This document shows positions 15,500 through 23,660 of a stretch of DNA of 64,000 bases, in pieces. Source of the DNA: Aquabacterium sp. OR-4. Lineage in GTDB: Bacteria > Pseudomonadota > Gammaproteobacteria > Burkholderiales > Burkholderiaceae_C. How positions within the stretch are numbered: position 1 is the first letter of the stretch; every line of letters starts with the position of its first letter. The stretch lies in NCBI RefSeq assembly GCF_025290835.2, contig NZ_JAOCQD020000002.1:1178001-1242000 (forward strand). Direction: 5' to 3'. The notes under the pieces were generated by a model. That model saw only the letters and a list, made by a program, of their open reading frames with translations, was not told the origin of the DNA and made no database searches. A program made the translations under genes and the position numbers.

Positions 15500-17644
15500 T
15501 CAGAACTTGTTGGTCAACACCAGGCCGTAGGTGCGCGGCGCGCCCACGGTGCTGTAGCCGAAGAATTCGCCGGTCTTGGGCACGTAGTTGCCGGCGTTCT
15601 TGACGTAGAGGTTCACGCCCCAGCGGTCGCTGTCGGGGCGGTACTGCAGCGACAGGTCCAGCTGGCTGTAGGCCGGCTGCAGCGTTGCCGCGCTCTCGCT
15701 GATCGACACGTACTGCTGGCTGGTGTGGCGCAGATCGGCTCGCAGCGTCACGGTGCCGCCGCGCAGCTCGATCGGGTGCTCGACCCCCGCCTTGAGCGTG
15801 AGGCGCGGTGCATGCGGCAGCGGCGCACCGGCCATGCTGAACTCGCTGGCGCTGGCAAAGTCGTGCAGGCGCAACTCGCCCAGCTTGGCGTCCAGCCAGG
15901 CCAGGCTGCCGCGCAGCCAGGTGCCGGTGGGCAGCAGGGCCTGGGTTTCCAGCTCCAGGCCGCGGATGGTCTGGCGCGGCACGTTCAGCACGTTCGACAG
16001 GAAGAAGTCGGCCGGCGTGGCCGGCGCCGGGTTCAGGTAGTTGTCGATGGCCTGGTAGTTGCGATAGTTCATCTGGTAGAGCGCAGCGTTGAACTGCAGC
16101 GTGTTGGCCAGCCAACGGCTCTTCAGGCCCAGCTCCATGCTGCGCAGGTGCTCGGCCTCGAAGCGCGGGCTGGTGGCATTGAAGGTGTTGAAGCCTCCCG
16201 GCCGGTAGGCCGTGGACAGCGTGGCATAGGCCATGGCCTGCGGCAGCCAGTCGTATTCGAGCGACAGCTTGCCGTCGTTGCTGCGCCAGGTCTCGCCGCC
16301 GGGGCGGAACACATTGGTCTTTCTGTCGCTGGTGTGGCGCAGCCCGGCCACCAGGCGCAGGCCCTGGCCCAGCGGCACGGTGGTCTGGCCGAACACGGCG
16401 TTCGAGCGCGTGGTGTCGATGCTCTCGGGCGTGCTGCCGCAGCCCAGGAAGCAGCTCTGCACATTGCGCATGTCGTAGCGGTAGACACCCATCACCCACT
16501 GCAGCGGCGAACCGGCCTGCGAGGCCAGGCGCACCTCCAGGCTCTTCTGGCGCGCCGGGTTGGGGTCGTAGCTCCAGGTCTCGGCACCGCGGTGCGAGGC
16601 ATCCCACTTGCGGTACACGTCGCCGCTGGCGTTCTGCCAGGCCGGCAGCAGCGTGAGCGTGCCGATGCCCACATCGGCATCGATCTGCGCCCACAGCTTG
16701 GTGGCGTCGTAGCTCTGGGTGCCCACCTTCTCGGCGTTGTCGAAGGCGCCCGCGCTGTCGGTGTGCCTCTCGGCGGTGAGGCGGGTGGCGGCGTTGTCCC
16801 AGTTGGCATCGGGGATCAGGCCCACGCCCTTGCCACCCAGGTGGATGCGCTCCACGCCGGCCAGCACGCGCAGGCCCTGGCTGGGCTGGAACAGGGCCTT
16901 CAGCCGCACGCCACTGGCCTGGGCATCGTTGAAGCCATCGCTGAGAAAGCCGTCGCGGCTGATGGCGGCGGCCGAGGCGCGCAGCGCGATCATCTCGTTG
17001 ACCGGAACGGTGAATCCCACCTCGCCGCGCACCAGCTTGTGACTGCCCATCTCCAGCGAGGCCTGGCCATCGCGCCGCCCGAGCACCGGGTCGCGGGTGA
17101 TGAAGTTCACCGCGCCCGAGGCGGCGTTGCGGCCGTACAGCGTGCCCTGCGGGCCACGCAGCACCTCCACCCGGTCGAGGTCGAAGAAGCCCAGCGTGGT
17201 GGTCTCGGCGCGAAAGCTGTAGATGCCGTCGTAGTTGGTGGACACGGCCGACTCGCCCATGCCCGGTGGCATGTCGGAGCCCACGCCGCGCATGGCCACG
17301 ATGTTGCCGCGGGCGGCGCCCTGCACCTCCACGCTGGCCGCGTTTTTCAGCAGCTCGGCGCCGCTCGAGAGGCCCTGCTGCGCAATCTCGGCGCCGGTGA
17401 CCACCTGCATCGCGATCGAGGTCTTCTGCGCATTGGCGGCGCGGCGCTCGGCGGTGACGATCACGCTCTGCAGCTGGCCGCGCTGGGTGGCGCCCTGCAT
17501 GGGCTCGGGTGGGTCGGCGCGATCGCCAGGCGGCGGCGGTGGCGGTGGGGACACAGGCGTCTGGCCCTGCGCCGCGCTGCCGAACACGCCCAGCGCGGTG
17601 AGCACGGCCAGGCACAGGGGGGTGGGTCGAAGGCGCAGGGTCAT
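15500..17644 (-). CDS. TonB-dependent outer-membrane receptor 2
   Basis: A 714-residue TonB-dependent receptor starting at ATG 17644 (GGAG upstream). It has a signal peptide (LCLAVLTALGVFGSAAQGQ), a short proline run, a TonB-box-like LQSVIVTAERR, the plug motif VEVLRGPQGTLYGRNAASG and a barrel ending in LVLTNKF. The sequence is of the same broad subtype as TonB receptor 1 (both have TAERR, then KTSIAMQVV or KTAISLATV). It heads a block of exported proteins (two beta-helix-like proteins and one hot-dog-like protein), suggesting that the ligand is first bound or processed outside the cell. No siderophore genes are present. Confidence 0.92.
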   Translation of the reverse strand: MTLRLRPTPLCLAVLTALGVFGSAAQGQTPVSPPPPPPPGDRADPPEPMQGATQRGQLQSVIVTAERRAANAQKTSIAMQVVTGAEIAQQGLSSGAELLKNAASVEVQGAARGNIVAMRGVGSDMPPGMGESAVSTNYDGIYSFRAETTTLGFFDLDRVEVLRGPQGTLYGRNAASGAVNFITRDPVLGRRDGQASLEMGSHKLVRGEVGFTVPVNEMIALRASAAAISRDGFLSDGFNDAQASGVRLKALFQPSQGLRVLAGVERIHLGGKGVGLIPDANWDNAATRLTAERHTDSAGAFDNAEKVGTQSYDATKLWAQIDADVGIGTLTLLPAWQNASGDVYRKWDASHRGAETWSYDPNPARQKSLEVRLASQAGSPLQWVMGVYRYDMRNVQSCFLGCGSTPESIDTTRSNAVFGQTTVPLGQGLRLVAGLRHTSDRKTNVFRPGGETWRSNDGKLSLEYDWLPQAMAYATLSTAYRPGGFNTFNATSPRFEAEHLRSMELGLKSRWLANTLQFNAALYQMNYRNYQAIDNYLNPAPATPADFFLSNVLNVPRQTIRGLELETQALLPTGTWLRGSLAWLDAKLGELRLHDFASASEFSMAGAPLPHAPRLTLKAGVEHPIELRGGTVTLRADLRHTSQQYVSISESAATLQPAYSQLDLSLQYRPDSDRWGVNLYVKNAGNYVPKTGEFFGYSTVGAPRTYGLVLTNKF

Positions 17645-17766
17645 CGGAGTCTCCGGTTCGTTCTGGGTGGTTGGCTCGGGCATGGCGCGGCCCTGCCAGG
17701 TCTGGGCCCGGCTGGGGCAGCGGTGGATCGGGGAGCGGGCGGCGCGGCAGGCCAGACCCGCGGGGA

Positions 17767-19005
17767 TCAGCTCGGCGAGGCCCTGGGGCCGCCCGCCGTG
17801 ATCGGCATCGTCATGGCGCCATGATGGTCAGGGCCGGCCGCCGCGTCCTCAGGGTTGCACCCGGCGTTTGCGTTAAAGCCGGTAAAGGCATGCGCCGGTG
17901 GCACCGGCAGCTGCAGGCAAAGAGCCAGGCCGCCCCCATCACGCGGCTGGGCCTGGATGCGGCCGCCATGCGCCTGCAAGGCCCGCTGCGCAATGGCCAG
18001 GCCCAGGCCGAAACCGGGTGCCGCCGGGGCCCCGGCGGCTGGGGCCGCCACGCCACGCACAAAGGGTTCGAACACACGCTGGCAATCCTCGGCCGACAGG
18101 CCGGGCCCGCGGTCGCGCACCCACAGCGTCCACCAGGCATCGCCCGCCTGCCAGTGCACGGCCAGCTCGACCTCGCCGCCGGGCGGCGAAAACTTCAGCG
18201 CATTGCGCAGCACGTTGTCGAAGGCCCGCTGCAGCAGCTCGCCCTGGGCGGCCAGCAGCGGGCCCTCGGCGGGTGCGGCCAGCGTGAGCCTGCGGCCCTG
18301 GCCTTGCTGCTGGGCCTCGAAGCGGGCATCGTCCAGCACCGAGTGCAACAGGGCCTGCACGTCCAGGCCCTCGGGCTCGGCCCCGAGCGGCACCCCGGCC
18401 ACACCCGACTCCAGCCGCGCCAGGGTGAGCACCTCGTCAACCAGCGCATCCAGCCGCTCCACCTCGTGGTCGATGCGCTGCAGCGTCAGGGCCGGTATGG
18501 CAGCGGCGGGGTTGCGGCGCAGCAGGCCGGTGGCCATCTGCAGGCGCGCCAGCGGCGAGCGCAGCTCGTGCGACACATCGTGCAGCAGGCGCGACTGCGC
18601 GCCCAGCAGCGTCTGCAGCTGCTGCGCCATGCGGTCGTAGTCGCGCGCCAGCTCGGCAAACTCGTCACGCTGGCGGCCCAGCTGCGGCGCCAGGCGCTGC
18701 GCCAGCTGCCCCGCCGCGGCGGCGCCGAAGGCCTGGCGCAGCAGCCGGATCGGACGCGACAGCGACCAGGCCAGCACGCCGCTGAAACCCAGCGCGATGA
18801 ACCCGCCCACCAGCACCGGCATGCCAGCCGATTGCGCCACCGTGGGCGGCATCGGCGGCAATTGCACCAGTGCCGGGAACAGGCGCGCAAAAAGATGAAT
18901 GCCCACGCCGGTGAACAGCGAGCTGCACCAGCAGGCCGCAAACACCTTCCAGAACAGCCCGCCTGGCGCGCGCGACCAGAACGAACGCACCGCGCCGGCG
19001 GCCAT
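17767..19005 (-). CDS. Sensor histidine kinase (HAMP, HisKA, HATPase)
   Basis: A 412-residue inner-membrane sensor kinase. Two hydrophobic segments (about 18-40 and 62-82) flank a very short periplasmic loop of some 20 residues, followed by a HAMP region, the phosphoacceptor box SRLLHDVSHELRSPLARLQ, and the ATP-binding N box NVLRNALKFSPPG and G boxes DRGPGLS and GFGLGLAIA. The short loop suggests sensing in or near the membrane. It follows its response regulator by 6 bases. Architecture resembles the CpxA/RstB class, but that is not decisive. It may respond to envelope stress related to the upstream exported proteins (inference from position only). Confidence 0.9.
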   Translation of the reverse strand: MAAGAVRSFWSRAPGGLFWKVFAACWCSSLFTGVGIHLFARLFPALVQLPPMPPTVAQSAGMPVLVGGFIALGFSGVLAWSLSRPIRLLRQAFGAAAAGQLAQRLAPQLGRQRDEFAELARDYDRMAQQLQTLLGAQSRLLHDVSHELRSPLARLQMATGLLRRNPAAAIPALTLQRIDHEVERLDALVDEVLTLARLESGVAGVPLGAEPEGLDVQALLHSVLDDARFEAQQQGQGRRLTLAAPAEGPLLAAQGELLQRAFDNVLRNALKFSPPGGEVELAVHWQAGDAWWTLWVRDRGPGLSAEDCQRVFEPFVRGVAAPAAGAPAAPGFGLGLAIAQRALQAHGGRIQAQPRDGGGLALCLQLPVPPAHAFTGFNANAGCNPEDAAAGPDHHGAMTMPITAGGPRASPS

Positions 19006-19011
19006 GGCCGC

Positions 19012-19707
19012 TCAGTGCAGCTCGCGCAGCAGCTGGTAGCCCATGCCGCGGATCGCGCGGATGCGCGGCTGGCCATCGGGCTGGGCCCCCAGCTTCTGCC
19101 GCACCGCGCACAGGTGCACGTCGATGCTGCGGTCAAAGCGGCCGGCGGGGCGGCCGAGCGCGCGGCGCGAGAGCTGATCCTTGCTGACGATGTGGCCGGC
19201 CTCGCTGGCCAGCACCTCCAGCAGGTTGAACTCGGTGGGCGTGAGCAGCAGCTCACGCTGCGCCCATTGCGCGCGGCGCTGCTCGGGCCACATCACCAGG
19301 GCGCCGGCGCGCAGCACCTGTTGCGGCTGCAGTTCGGGCGCATCGGGCCGGGTGCGGCGCAGGATGGAGCGCACCCGCGCGGTCAGCTCGCGTGGCGTGC
19401 AGGGCTTGGGCACGTAGTCGTCGGCACCCAGCTCCAGGCCGCTGATGCGGTCGGCATCGTCGCCGCGGGCGGTGAGCATCAGCACCGGGATGCGGCTGCG
19501 CGCGCGGATGCGGCGCAGCACCTCCTGGCCATGCAGGCGCGGCAGCATGGCATCGAGAACCACCAGCGCGTAGCCGCCATTGAGCGCGCCGCGCACGCCC
19601 TCGGGGCCGTCGTGCACGGCATCCACCGCAAAGCCTTCCTGCGACAGGTACTCGCCCATCATCGCGGTGAGGTCGGGGTCGTCGTCGATCAACAGCAGGC
19701 GTTGCAT
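19012..19707 (-). CDS. OmpR-family response regulator
   Basis: A 231-residue two-domain regulator. The receiver domain has the acidic pair in LLIDDDPD, the phospho-acceptor Asp in VVLDAML, the Thr in MLTARGD and the Lys in DDYVPKPC. The C-terminal winged helix ends RAIRGMGYQLL, the OmpR/PhoB signature. I chose the ATG at 19707, immediately before the receiver domain; the longer upstream frame is tryptophan-rich and not protein-like. It is co-transcribed with the histidine kinase 6 bases downstream, which is its presumed partner. Target genes are not evident. Confidence 0.93.
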   Translation of the reverse strand: MQRLLLIDDDPDLTAMMGEYLSQEGFAVDAVHDGPEGVRGALNGGYALVVLDAMLPRLHGQEVLRRIRARSRIPVLMLTARGDDADRISGLELGADDYVPKPCTPRELTARVRSILRRTRPDAPELQPQQVLRAGALVMWPEQRRAQWAQRELLLTPTEFNLLEVLASEAGHIVSKDQLSRRALGRPAGRFDRSIDVHLCAVRQKLGAQPDGQPRIRAIRGMGYQLLRELH

Positions 19708-19750
19708 CGCAGCTGCTCCCGTCAGGCGGTGCACAGGCTGTGGCGGCGGG

Positions 19751-21004
19751 TCAGCGCCCCTTGCGCAGCACCGCCACCGCCACCGCCACCAGGCCCAGGC
19801 CCAGCAGCACCTGCCCCTCCAGCCCCACGGCCAGCGCGCGGCTGCCGCCCAGCTGCTTTTCAAGGCCGACGATCAGGATCGGGTTGACGAACATGCCAAA
19901 GAACAGGCACGACTGGAAGGCCCCGGTGCCCATGCCGCGGCGCGAGACCGGCAGCACGCGCATCGTCCAGGTCACCATGGTGGGCAGCAGCACGCCGGCG
20001 CCCAGGCCGTTGACGAAGCCGGCGGTGGTGAGCGCGGCGTAGTCGCCAGCGCCCTTCATCAGCCAGAAGCCGCAGCCTGCCACCAGGCAGCCCAGCGCCA
20101 GCTGCCAGCTCACCGCCAGGCGCTGCGCCAGCACCCAGCCGAACAGCAGGGTGCCGCTGATCACGCCCAGGCTGTTGATGCCGTAGGCCATGCCGATCTG
20201 GGCCGGGCTCTGCACGCCGATGGCGCCATGCAGGTAGCCGAAGTGCACCGGCACCGTGAGGAACATGATGCCCAGCAGCACGGCCAGTGCGCAGATGAAG
20301 CCCAGCACCCGCGGGCGGAAGGACTGCGTGTCCTCGCGCAGCTGCTCGGCGCTCATGGTGGCGCGGGTCTGCGGCTCCCACAGGTACACCATCATCAGCG
20401 GCGCCAGCAGCAGGCTGATCGCAAACACCGCATAGGGCGCACGCCAGCCCTGCTCGGCAATCATGCCGCCCACGGTGTTCATCAGAAACGCCGAGGTGGC
20501 CGACACCGTGGTCTGCAACGACATGAAGCGCTCGCGCCGCGCACCCTCGTAGTAGTCGCCGATCATCGCGGTGCTCACGGTCATCAGCACCGCCTCCATC
20601 ACGCCCAGCGCAAAGCGGCTGGCGATGATGGCGCTGAGCGAATCGAGGTACATCGGCGCCGTGCCCACCACCGCGTAGAAGGCGGTGGCCCCCACCAGCA
20701 GGCGCTTGCGCCCCAGGCGGTCGGCCAGCTCGCCGACGAACACGCTCAGGCCGGCCATCATCAGCATCGGCGCGGTCATGGTCAGCGGCACCAGGTAGTC
20801 GGCGCCCGGCACATCCTTGAAATGCGCCTGCATGGCCGGCAGGCTGGGGCCCAGGATGGCCGTGACCAGCACCGTGAGGCTGGCCGTGACGAGCAGGATG
20901 AAGGCCTGGATCAGCCGCGGCTCGCGCGGCAGCGCTGCCGCGTGGCCGGCCGGGGCGCCCACGCTGGCCGATCGGGGCAGCGGGCTGCTGGTGGTACTGC
21001 GCAT
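19751..21004 (-). CDS. MFS transporter
   Basis: A 417-residue inner-membrane transporter with about twelve hydrophobic segments. The MFS motif ADRLGRKRLLV follows helix 2, and a second copy-like motif (SRRGMGTGAF) lies in the C-terminal half. It is the third gene of a likely minus-strand operon with the SMP-30 lactonase and ABM monooxygenase (66 bases after the ABM stop). That operon carries the shared promoter module near 22.5 kb, so this transporter is a candidate inner-membrane importer for the same substrate that TonB receptor 3 admits (inference). Confidence 0.87.
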   Translation of the reverse strand: MRSTTSSPLPRSASVGAPAGHAAALPREPRLIQAFILLVTASLTVLVTAILGPSLPAMQAHFKDVPGADYLVPLTMTAPMLMMAGLSVFVGELADRLGRKRLLVGATAFYAVVGTAPMYLDSLSAIIASRFALGVMEAVLMTVSTAMIGDYYEGARRERFMSLQTTVSATSAFLMNTVGGMIAEQGWRAPYAVFAISLLLAPLMMVYLWEPQTRATMSAEQLREDTQSFRPRVLGFICALAVLLGIMFLTVPVHFGYLHGAIGVQSPAQIGMAYGINSLGVISGTLLFGWVLAQRLAVSWQLALGCLVAGCGFWLMKGAGDYAALTTAGFVNGLGAGVLLPTMVTWTMRVLPVSRRGMGTGAFQSCLFFGMFVNPILIVGLEKQLGGSRALAVGLEGQVLLGLGLVAVAVAVLRKGR

Positions 21005-21070
21005 CGGAAGTCTCCTGACGGGATGTTGTGGGTGTTGTGCGGGCAGTGTCGCGGACAGGCCGGCGCGGGC

Positions 21071-21421
21071 TCAGTCACCCGCGTTGCGGACTTTCCCGGC
21101 CATCGCGGCCTCGCCGTCCGTGGCCGGGCCGGGCGATACCGCGCGGTAGAACGCCGGCTGCGGCGGCTCGGCCAGATGGGCCTGCAGCAGTTCGTGCCAG
21201 CGGGCGTGGCTGGGCGACTGGCCGAAGCCGAGCGTGCGGTCGTCCACCGCGCGCCACTCGATCAGCAGCAGGTACAGCGGTTCGCGGCCGACCGCGCGGC
21301 GCAGCTCGTGCGACAGGTAGCCGGCCTGGCCGGGCAGCAGGCGCTGGGCCTTCTCGAAGGCCTGCTCGAATGCCGCCTCGTGGCCGGGCCGGACGGTGAG
21401 CGTGGCCACTTCGAGCATCAT
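21071..21421 (-). CDS. Antibiotic biosynthesis monooxygenase (ABM) domain protein
   Basis: A 116-residue single-domain protein with the ferredoxin-like ABM fold: LEVATLTVRPGHEAAFEQAF at the start and LYLLLIEWRAVDDR in the middle are the typical strands. Family members form dimers and act as cofactor-free monooxygenases on aromatic or quinone substrates, or as heme-degrading enzymes. The heme-specific residues of IsdG are not evident. It follows the SMP-30 gene by 23 bases and is followed by an MFS transporter. Two adjacent ATG codons (21421 and 21418) exist; either may be used. Confidence 0.8.
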   Translation of the reverse strand: MMLEVATLTVRPGHEAAFEQAFEKAQRLLPGQAGYLSHELRRAVGREPLYLLLIEWRAVDDRTLGFGQSPSHARWHELLQAHLAEPPQPAFYRAVSPGPATDGEAAMAGKVRNAGD

Positions 21422-21444
21422 CGCCAGCAGGGCCGGGGCCGCGC

Positions 21445-22464
21445 TCAGCCGCGCGGCCAGTGCGCCAGCGGCAGGCCGGCCACGGGTGAGCGAAAGCTCG
21501 GCAGCGTGCTGCCGGCCAGGCTGCCCAGGTACACGGTGCGCAGGTCGGGCCCGCCAAAGGCAATGCTGGCCATCATCGGCGCCAGCGTGCCGCGGCAGGC
21601 GGCCATCAGCTCGGGCGTGGTGGTGCCGGCCTGGTAGTGGCGCTCGTACTCGGCCAGGGCCTGCGGCCGGCCGTCATCGAGCAGCGTGAGCACCTGGCCG
21701 TCGGGCGTCAGCGCGATCAGCCGCTCGGTGAGCACCAGCGTGATCCACAGGTTGCCAGCCACGTCGAGCGCAAAGCCGTCCGGAAAGCCGCCCAGATCGG
21801 CCGGGCCGTAAACCTGCCGGTCGCTCAGCGCGCCATCGGGCATCACCCGCAGGCGCGAGATGCGGCGGGCGTTCGTCTCGGCCACGTACAGCCACTCTTC
21901 ATTGGCATCGAGCCGGGCCTCGTTGGTGCCCACGAAGCCATCGGCCACGATGCGGATGCCGCGCTCGTCGATCAGGCCCACGTAGCCATCGGCGGTCTTG
22001 TCGTTGATCGAGCGGGTCCACGGCACCTGGCGGGTGGTGACGGTGAACCAGATGCGGCCGCGGCTGTCGGTGAGCACGAAGTTGGTCTTGCCCAGCGGCC
22101 GGCCATCGAGCTGGTTGAACAGCGTGCGCGAGCGGCCGTCGCGGGTCATCAGCTCGATGGCATCGGTGCCGAAGTTGGCGATCAGGATGTCGCCCTCGGC
22201 GCTGAAGGCGATGCCATTGGGCAGGCTGCCGCCCAGGATCAGCGATTGCGCGTCAAGCGGGCGGTCGGGCCCGGCGGCCTGCTGGCGGATGAGCTGCTGC
22301 GCGCCATCGGGGGCGATGCGCATCACGCCGCGGGCGTCGGCCGTCCACAGCGTGCCATCGGGCTCGGCCAGGATGCATTCGGGCCGCTGCAGGCCGCTGC
22401 CGTGGTGGACGATCTGCGCGCGGTCCACCTGCCAGCCCAGCAGCGGATTGAGGTTGAGGCTCAT
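21445..22464 (-). CDS. SMP-30/gluconolactonase-family hydrolase
   Basis: A 339-residue six-bladed beta-propeller of the SMP-30/gluconolaconase/LRE family. The metal ligands are visible in order: Glu in RPECILAE near residue 29, Asn in GTNEARLDANEEWLYVAETN, and Asp in GGFPDGFALD. The family uses one divalent metal ion to open sugar lactones or related cyclic esters. No signal peptide, so cytoplasmic. It is the first gene of an operon with an ABM protein and an MFS transporter, and its promoter carries the dyad/AATCG/-10 module shared with TonB receptor 3 and the ten-gene operon, so its lactone substrate probably belongs to that pathway (inference). Confidence 0.87.
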   Translation of the reverse strand: MSLNLNPLLGWQVDRAQIVHHGSGLQRPECILAEPDGTLWTADARGVMRIAPDGAQQLIRQQAAGPDRPLDAQSLILGGSLPNGIAFSAEGDILIANFGTDAIELMTRDGRSRTLFNQLDGRPLGKTNFVLTDSRGRIWFTVTTRQVPWTRSINDKTADGYVGLIDERGIRIVADGFVGTNEARLDANEEWLYVAETNARRISRLRVMPDGALSDRQVYGPADLGGFPDGFALDVAGNLWITLVLTERLIALTPDGQVLTLLDDGRPQALAEYERHYQAGTTTPELMAACRGTLAPMMASIAFGGPDLRTVYLGSLAGSTLPSFRSPVAGLPLAHWPRG

Positions 22465-22490
22465 GTCGGAACGGGAAGGAAAGTGCGGCC

Positions 22491-22547
22491 ATGCTAGGCA
22501 GCGCCCCCCGGGCTGGGAAATCGAATCTGGCGATGCGCGGCATCGCC
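22491..22547 (-). promoter_or_regulatory. Promoter/operator module of the SMP-30 operon
   Basis: Read towards the SMP-30 gene, this region has a GATGC-N3-GCATC dyad at 22532-22544 inside a 19-base palindrome (22529-22547), an AATCG box (plus-strand reading) at 22519-22523, and a -10-like TAGCAT hexamer at 22491-22496. The dyad centre is 42 bases from the hexamer edge. The same elements at the same spacing recur before TonB receptor 3, the histidinol-dehydrogenase-family gene and the small gene at 47.9 kb. The dyad position suits a LysR-type activator (inference). Confidence 0.65.
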
Positions 22548-22571
22548 AATGCCCATATGCGGGGCAACCCG
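22529..22571. repeat. 43-base interspersed repeat, copy A
   Basis: These 43 bases match 26763-26805 at 41 positions. The left part is a palindrome with GATGC/GCATC arms; the right part contains a second small inverted repeat (TGCCC...GGGCA around CATATG). Both copies lie between genes and in the same orientation. It may be a regulatory cassette or a REP-like element. Confidence 0.75.
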
Positions 22572-22648
22572 AACCCGCCGCGGATCACGCGCCCTGATCC
22601 CGCCCTGATCCCGCCCGGTTCCCGCTGCGCGGCCCGCGCCGTGCCGCG

Positions 22649-23563
22649 CTACCAGGCGCCGCTGTCGTCAAGCCGGTGCGGCTCGAACCGGGCGATCAGA
22701 AAGTCGACCAGCGCGCGGGTCTTGGCCGACAGGTGGCTGCGCGAGGGGAACACCGCATACACCTGCGCCGCGGGCAGGCTCCAGTCGGCCAGCACCCGGC
22801 GCAGCCGGCCGGTGCGCAGCATGGGGGCGGCCTCCCAGGCCGAGCGCATCAGGATGCCGTGGCCATCGAGCGCCCAGCCGAGCACGCACTCGCCGTCGTT
22901 TGACGCCAGCGGGCCGCGCACCTTGACGGTCTCGGTCTTGCCGCCCTGGCGCAGATGCCAGCTGCCGAAGGTTTCGTCGCTCTCGCGGATGAACAGGCAG
23001 GCATGGCGGCCCAGGTCGCGCGGCGCGGCCGGCACGCCGGCGCGCTTCAGGTAGGCCGGTGCCGCGCACAGCAGGCGCTGGTTGTGCGCCAGCAAGCGGG
23101 CCGTGAGCCGCGCATCGGGCAGCTCGCCAAAGCGGATCTGCAGGTCGAAGCCCTGCTCCACCAGATTGACCGGCCGGTCGGTGAGCTGCAGCTGCACCTC
23201 CACATCGGGGTAGCCGCGGGCAAAGGCCGACAGCGCCGGCGCGATGTGCCGGCGGCCAAAGCCCAGCGTCGCGCACACACGCACCAGCCCGCGCGGCAGG
23301 GCCCGGCTGCCGCTCACCGAGCGCTCCAGCGCGTCCAGCTCCTCCAGCACCCGCGCGCCGTCGGTCAGGTAGGTCTCGCCCTCGGGCGTCAGGCTGATGC
23401 GGCGGGTGGTGCGCTGCAACAGCCGCACGCCCAGCCGGCGCTCGATGGCGGCCAGCCGCTTGCTCACGGCCGGAGGCGTCACGCCCAACTGCTGGGCGGT
23501 GGCGGCCAGGCTGCCCTGCTTGAGCAGCAGTGAAAAAAAGGCCAGATCGGAGAAGCCGTCCAT
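22649..23563 (-). CDS. LysR-family regulator (DmlR/AaeR-like)
   Basis: A 304-residue LysR-type regulator. The winged helix-turn-helix occupies residues 1-65 (LAATAQQLGVTPPAVSKRLAAIE), followed by the linker helix and a substrate-binding co-inducer domain (VRVCATLGFGRRHIAPALSAF). It is divergent from the dehalogenase-like gene at 23661, with 97 bases between the start codons. This is the classical arrangement in which a LysR protein controls the divergent gene and itself, so it most likely responds to the dehalogenase substrate or product. Its 3' end lies 184 bases from the start codon of the SMP-30 gene. Confidence 0.9.
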   Translation of the reverse strand: MDGFSDLAFFSLLLKQGSLAATAQQLGVTPPAVSKRLAAIERRLGVRLLQRTTRRISLTPEGETYLTDGARVLEELDALERSVSGSRALPRGLVRVCATLGFGRRHIAPALSAFARGYPDVEVQLQLTDRPVNLVEQGFDLQIRFGELPDARLTARLLAHNQRLLCAAPAYLKRAGVPAAPRDLGRHACLFIRESDETFGSWHLRQGGKTETVKVRGPLASNDGECVLGWALDGHGILMRSAWEAAPMLRTGRLRRVLADWSLPAAQVYAVFPSRSHLSAKTRALVDFLIARFEPHRLDDSGAW

Positions 23564-23660
23564 TGATAACTTTGAAGACCGAAAGAACTGCCGGGCCGGA
23601 CATTATGAAACTCTGACTCACGCATAGCATGCGACCTCGACCCCAGCGCCCGAGACCCCC

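Noticed and set aside
13527..17615. A single open frame of more than 1,300 codons on the minus strand
   Set aside because: Only its last 653 codons are protein-like (the beta-helix protein starting at 15488). The first part is an Arg/Gly/Ala-rich shadow of TonB receptor 2 in another frame.
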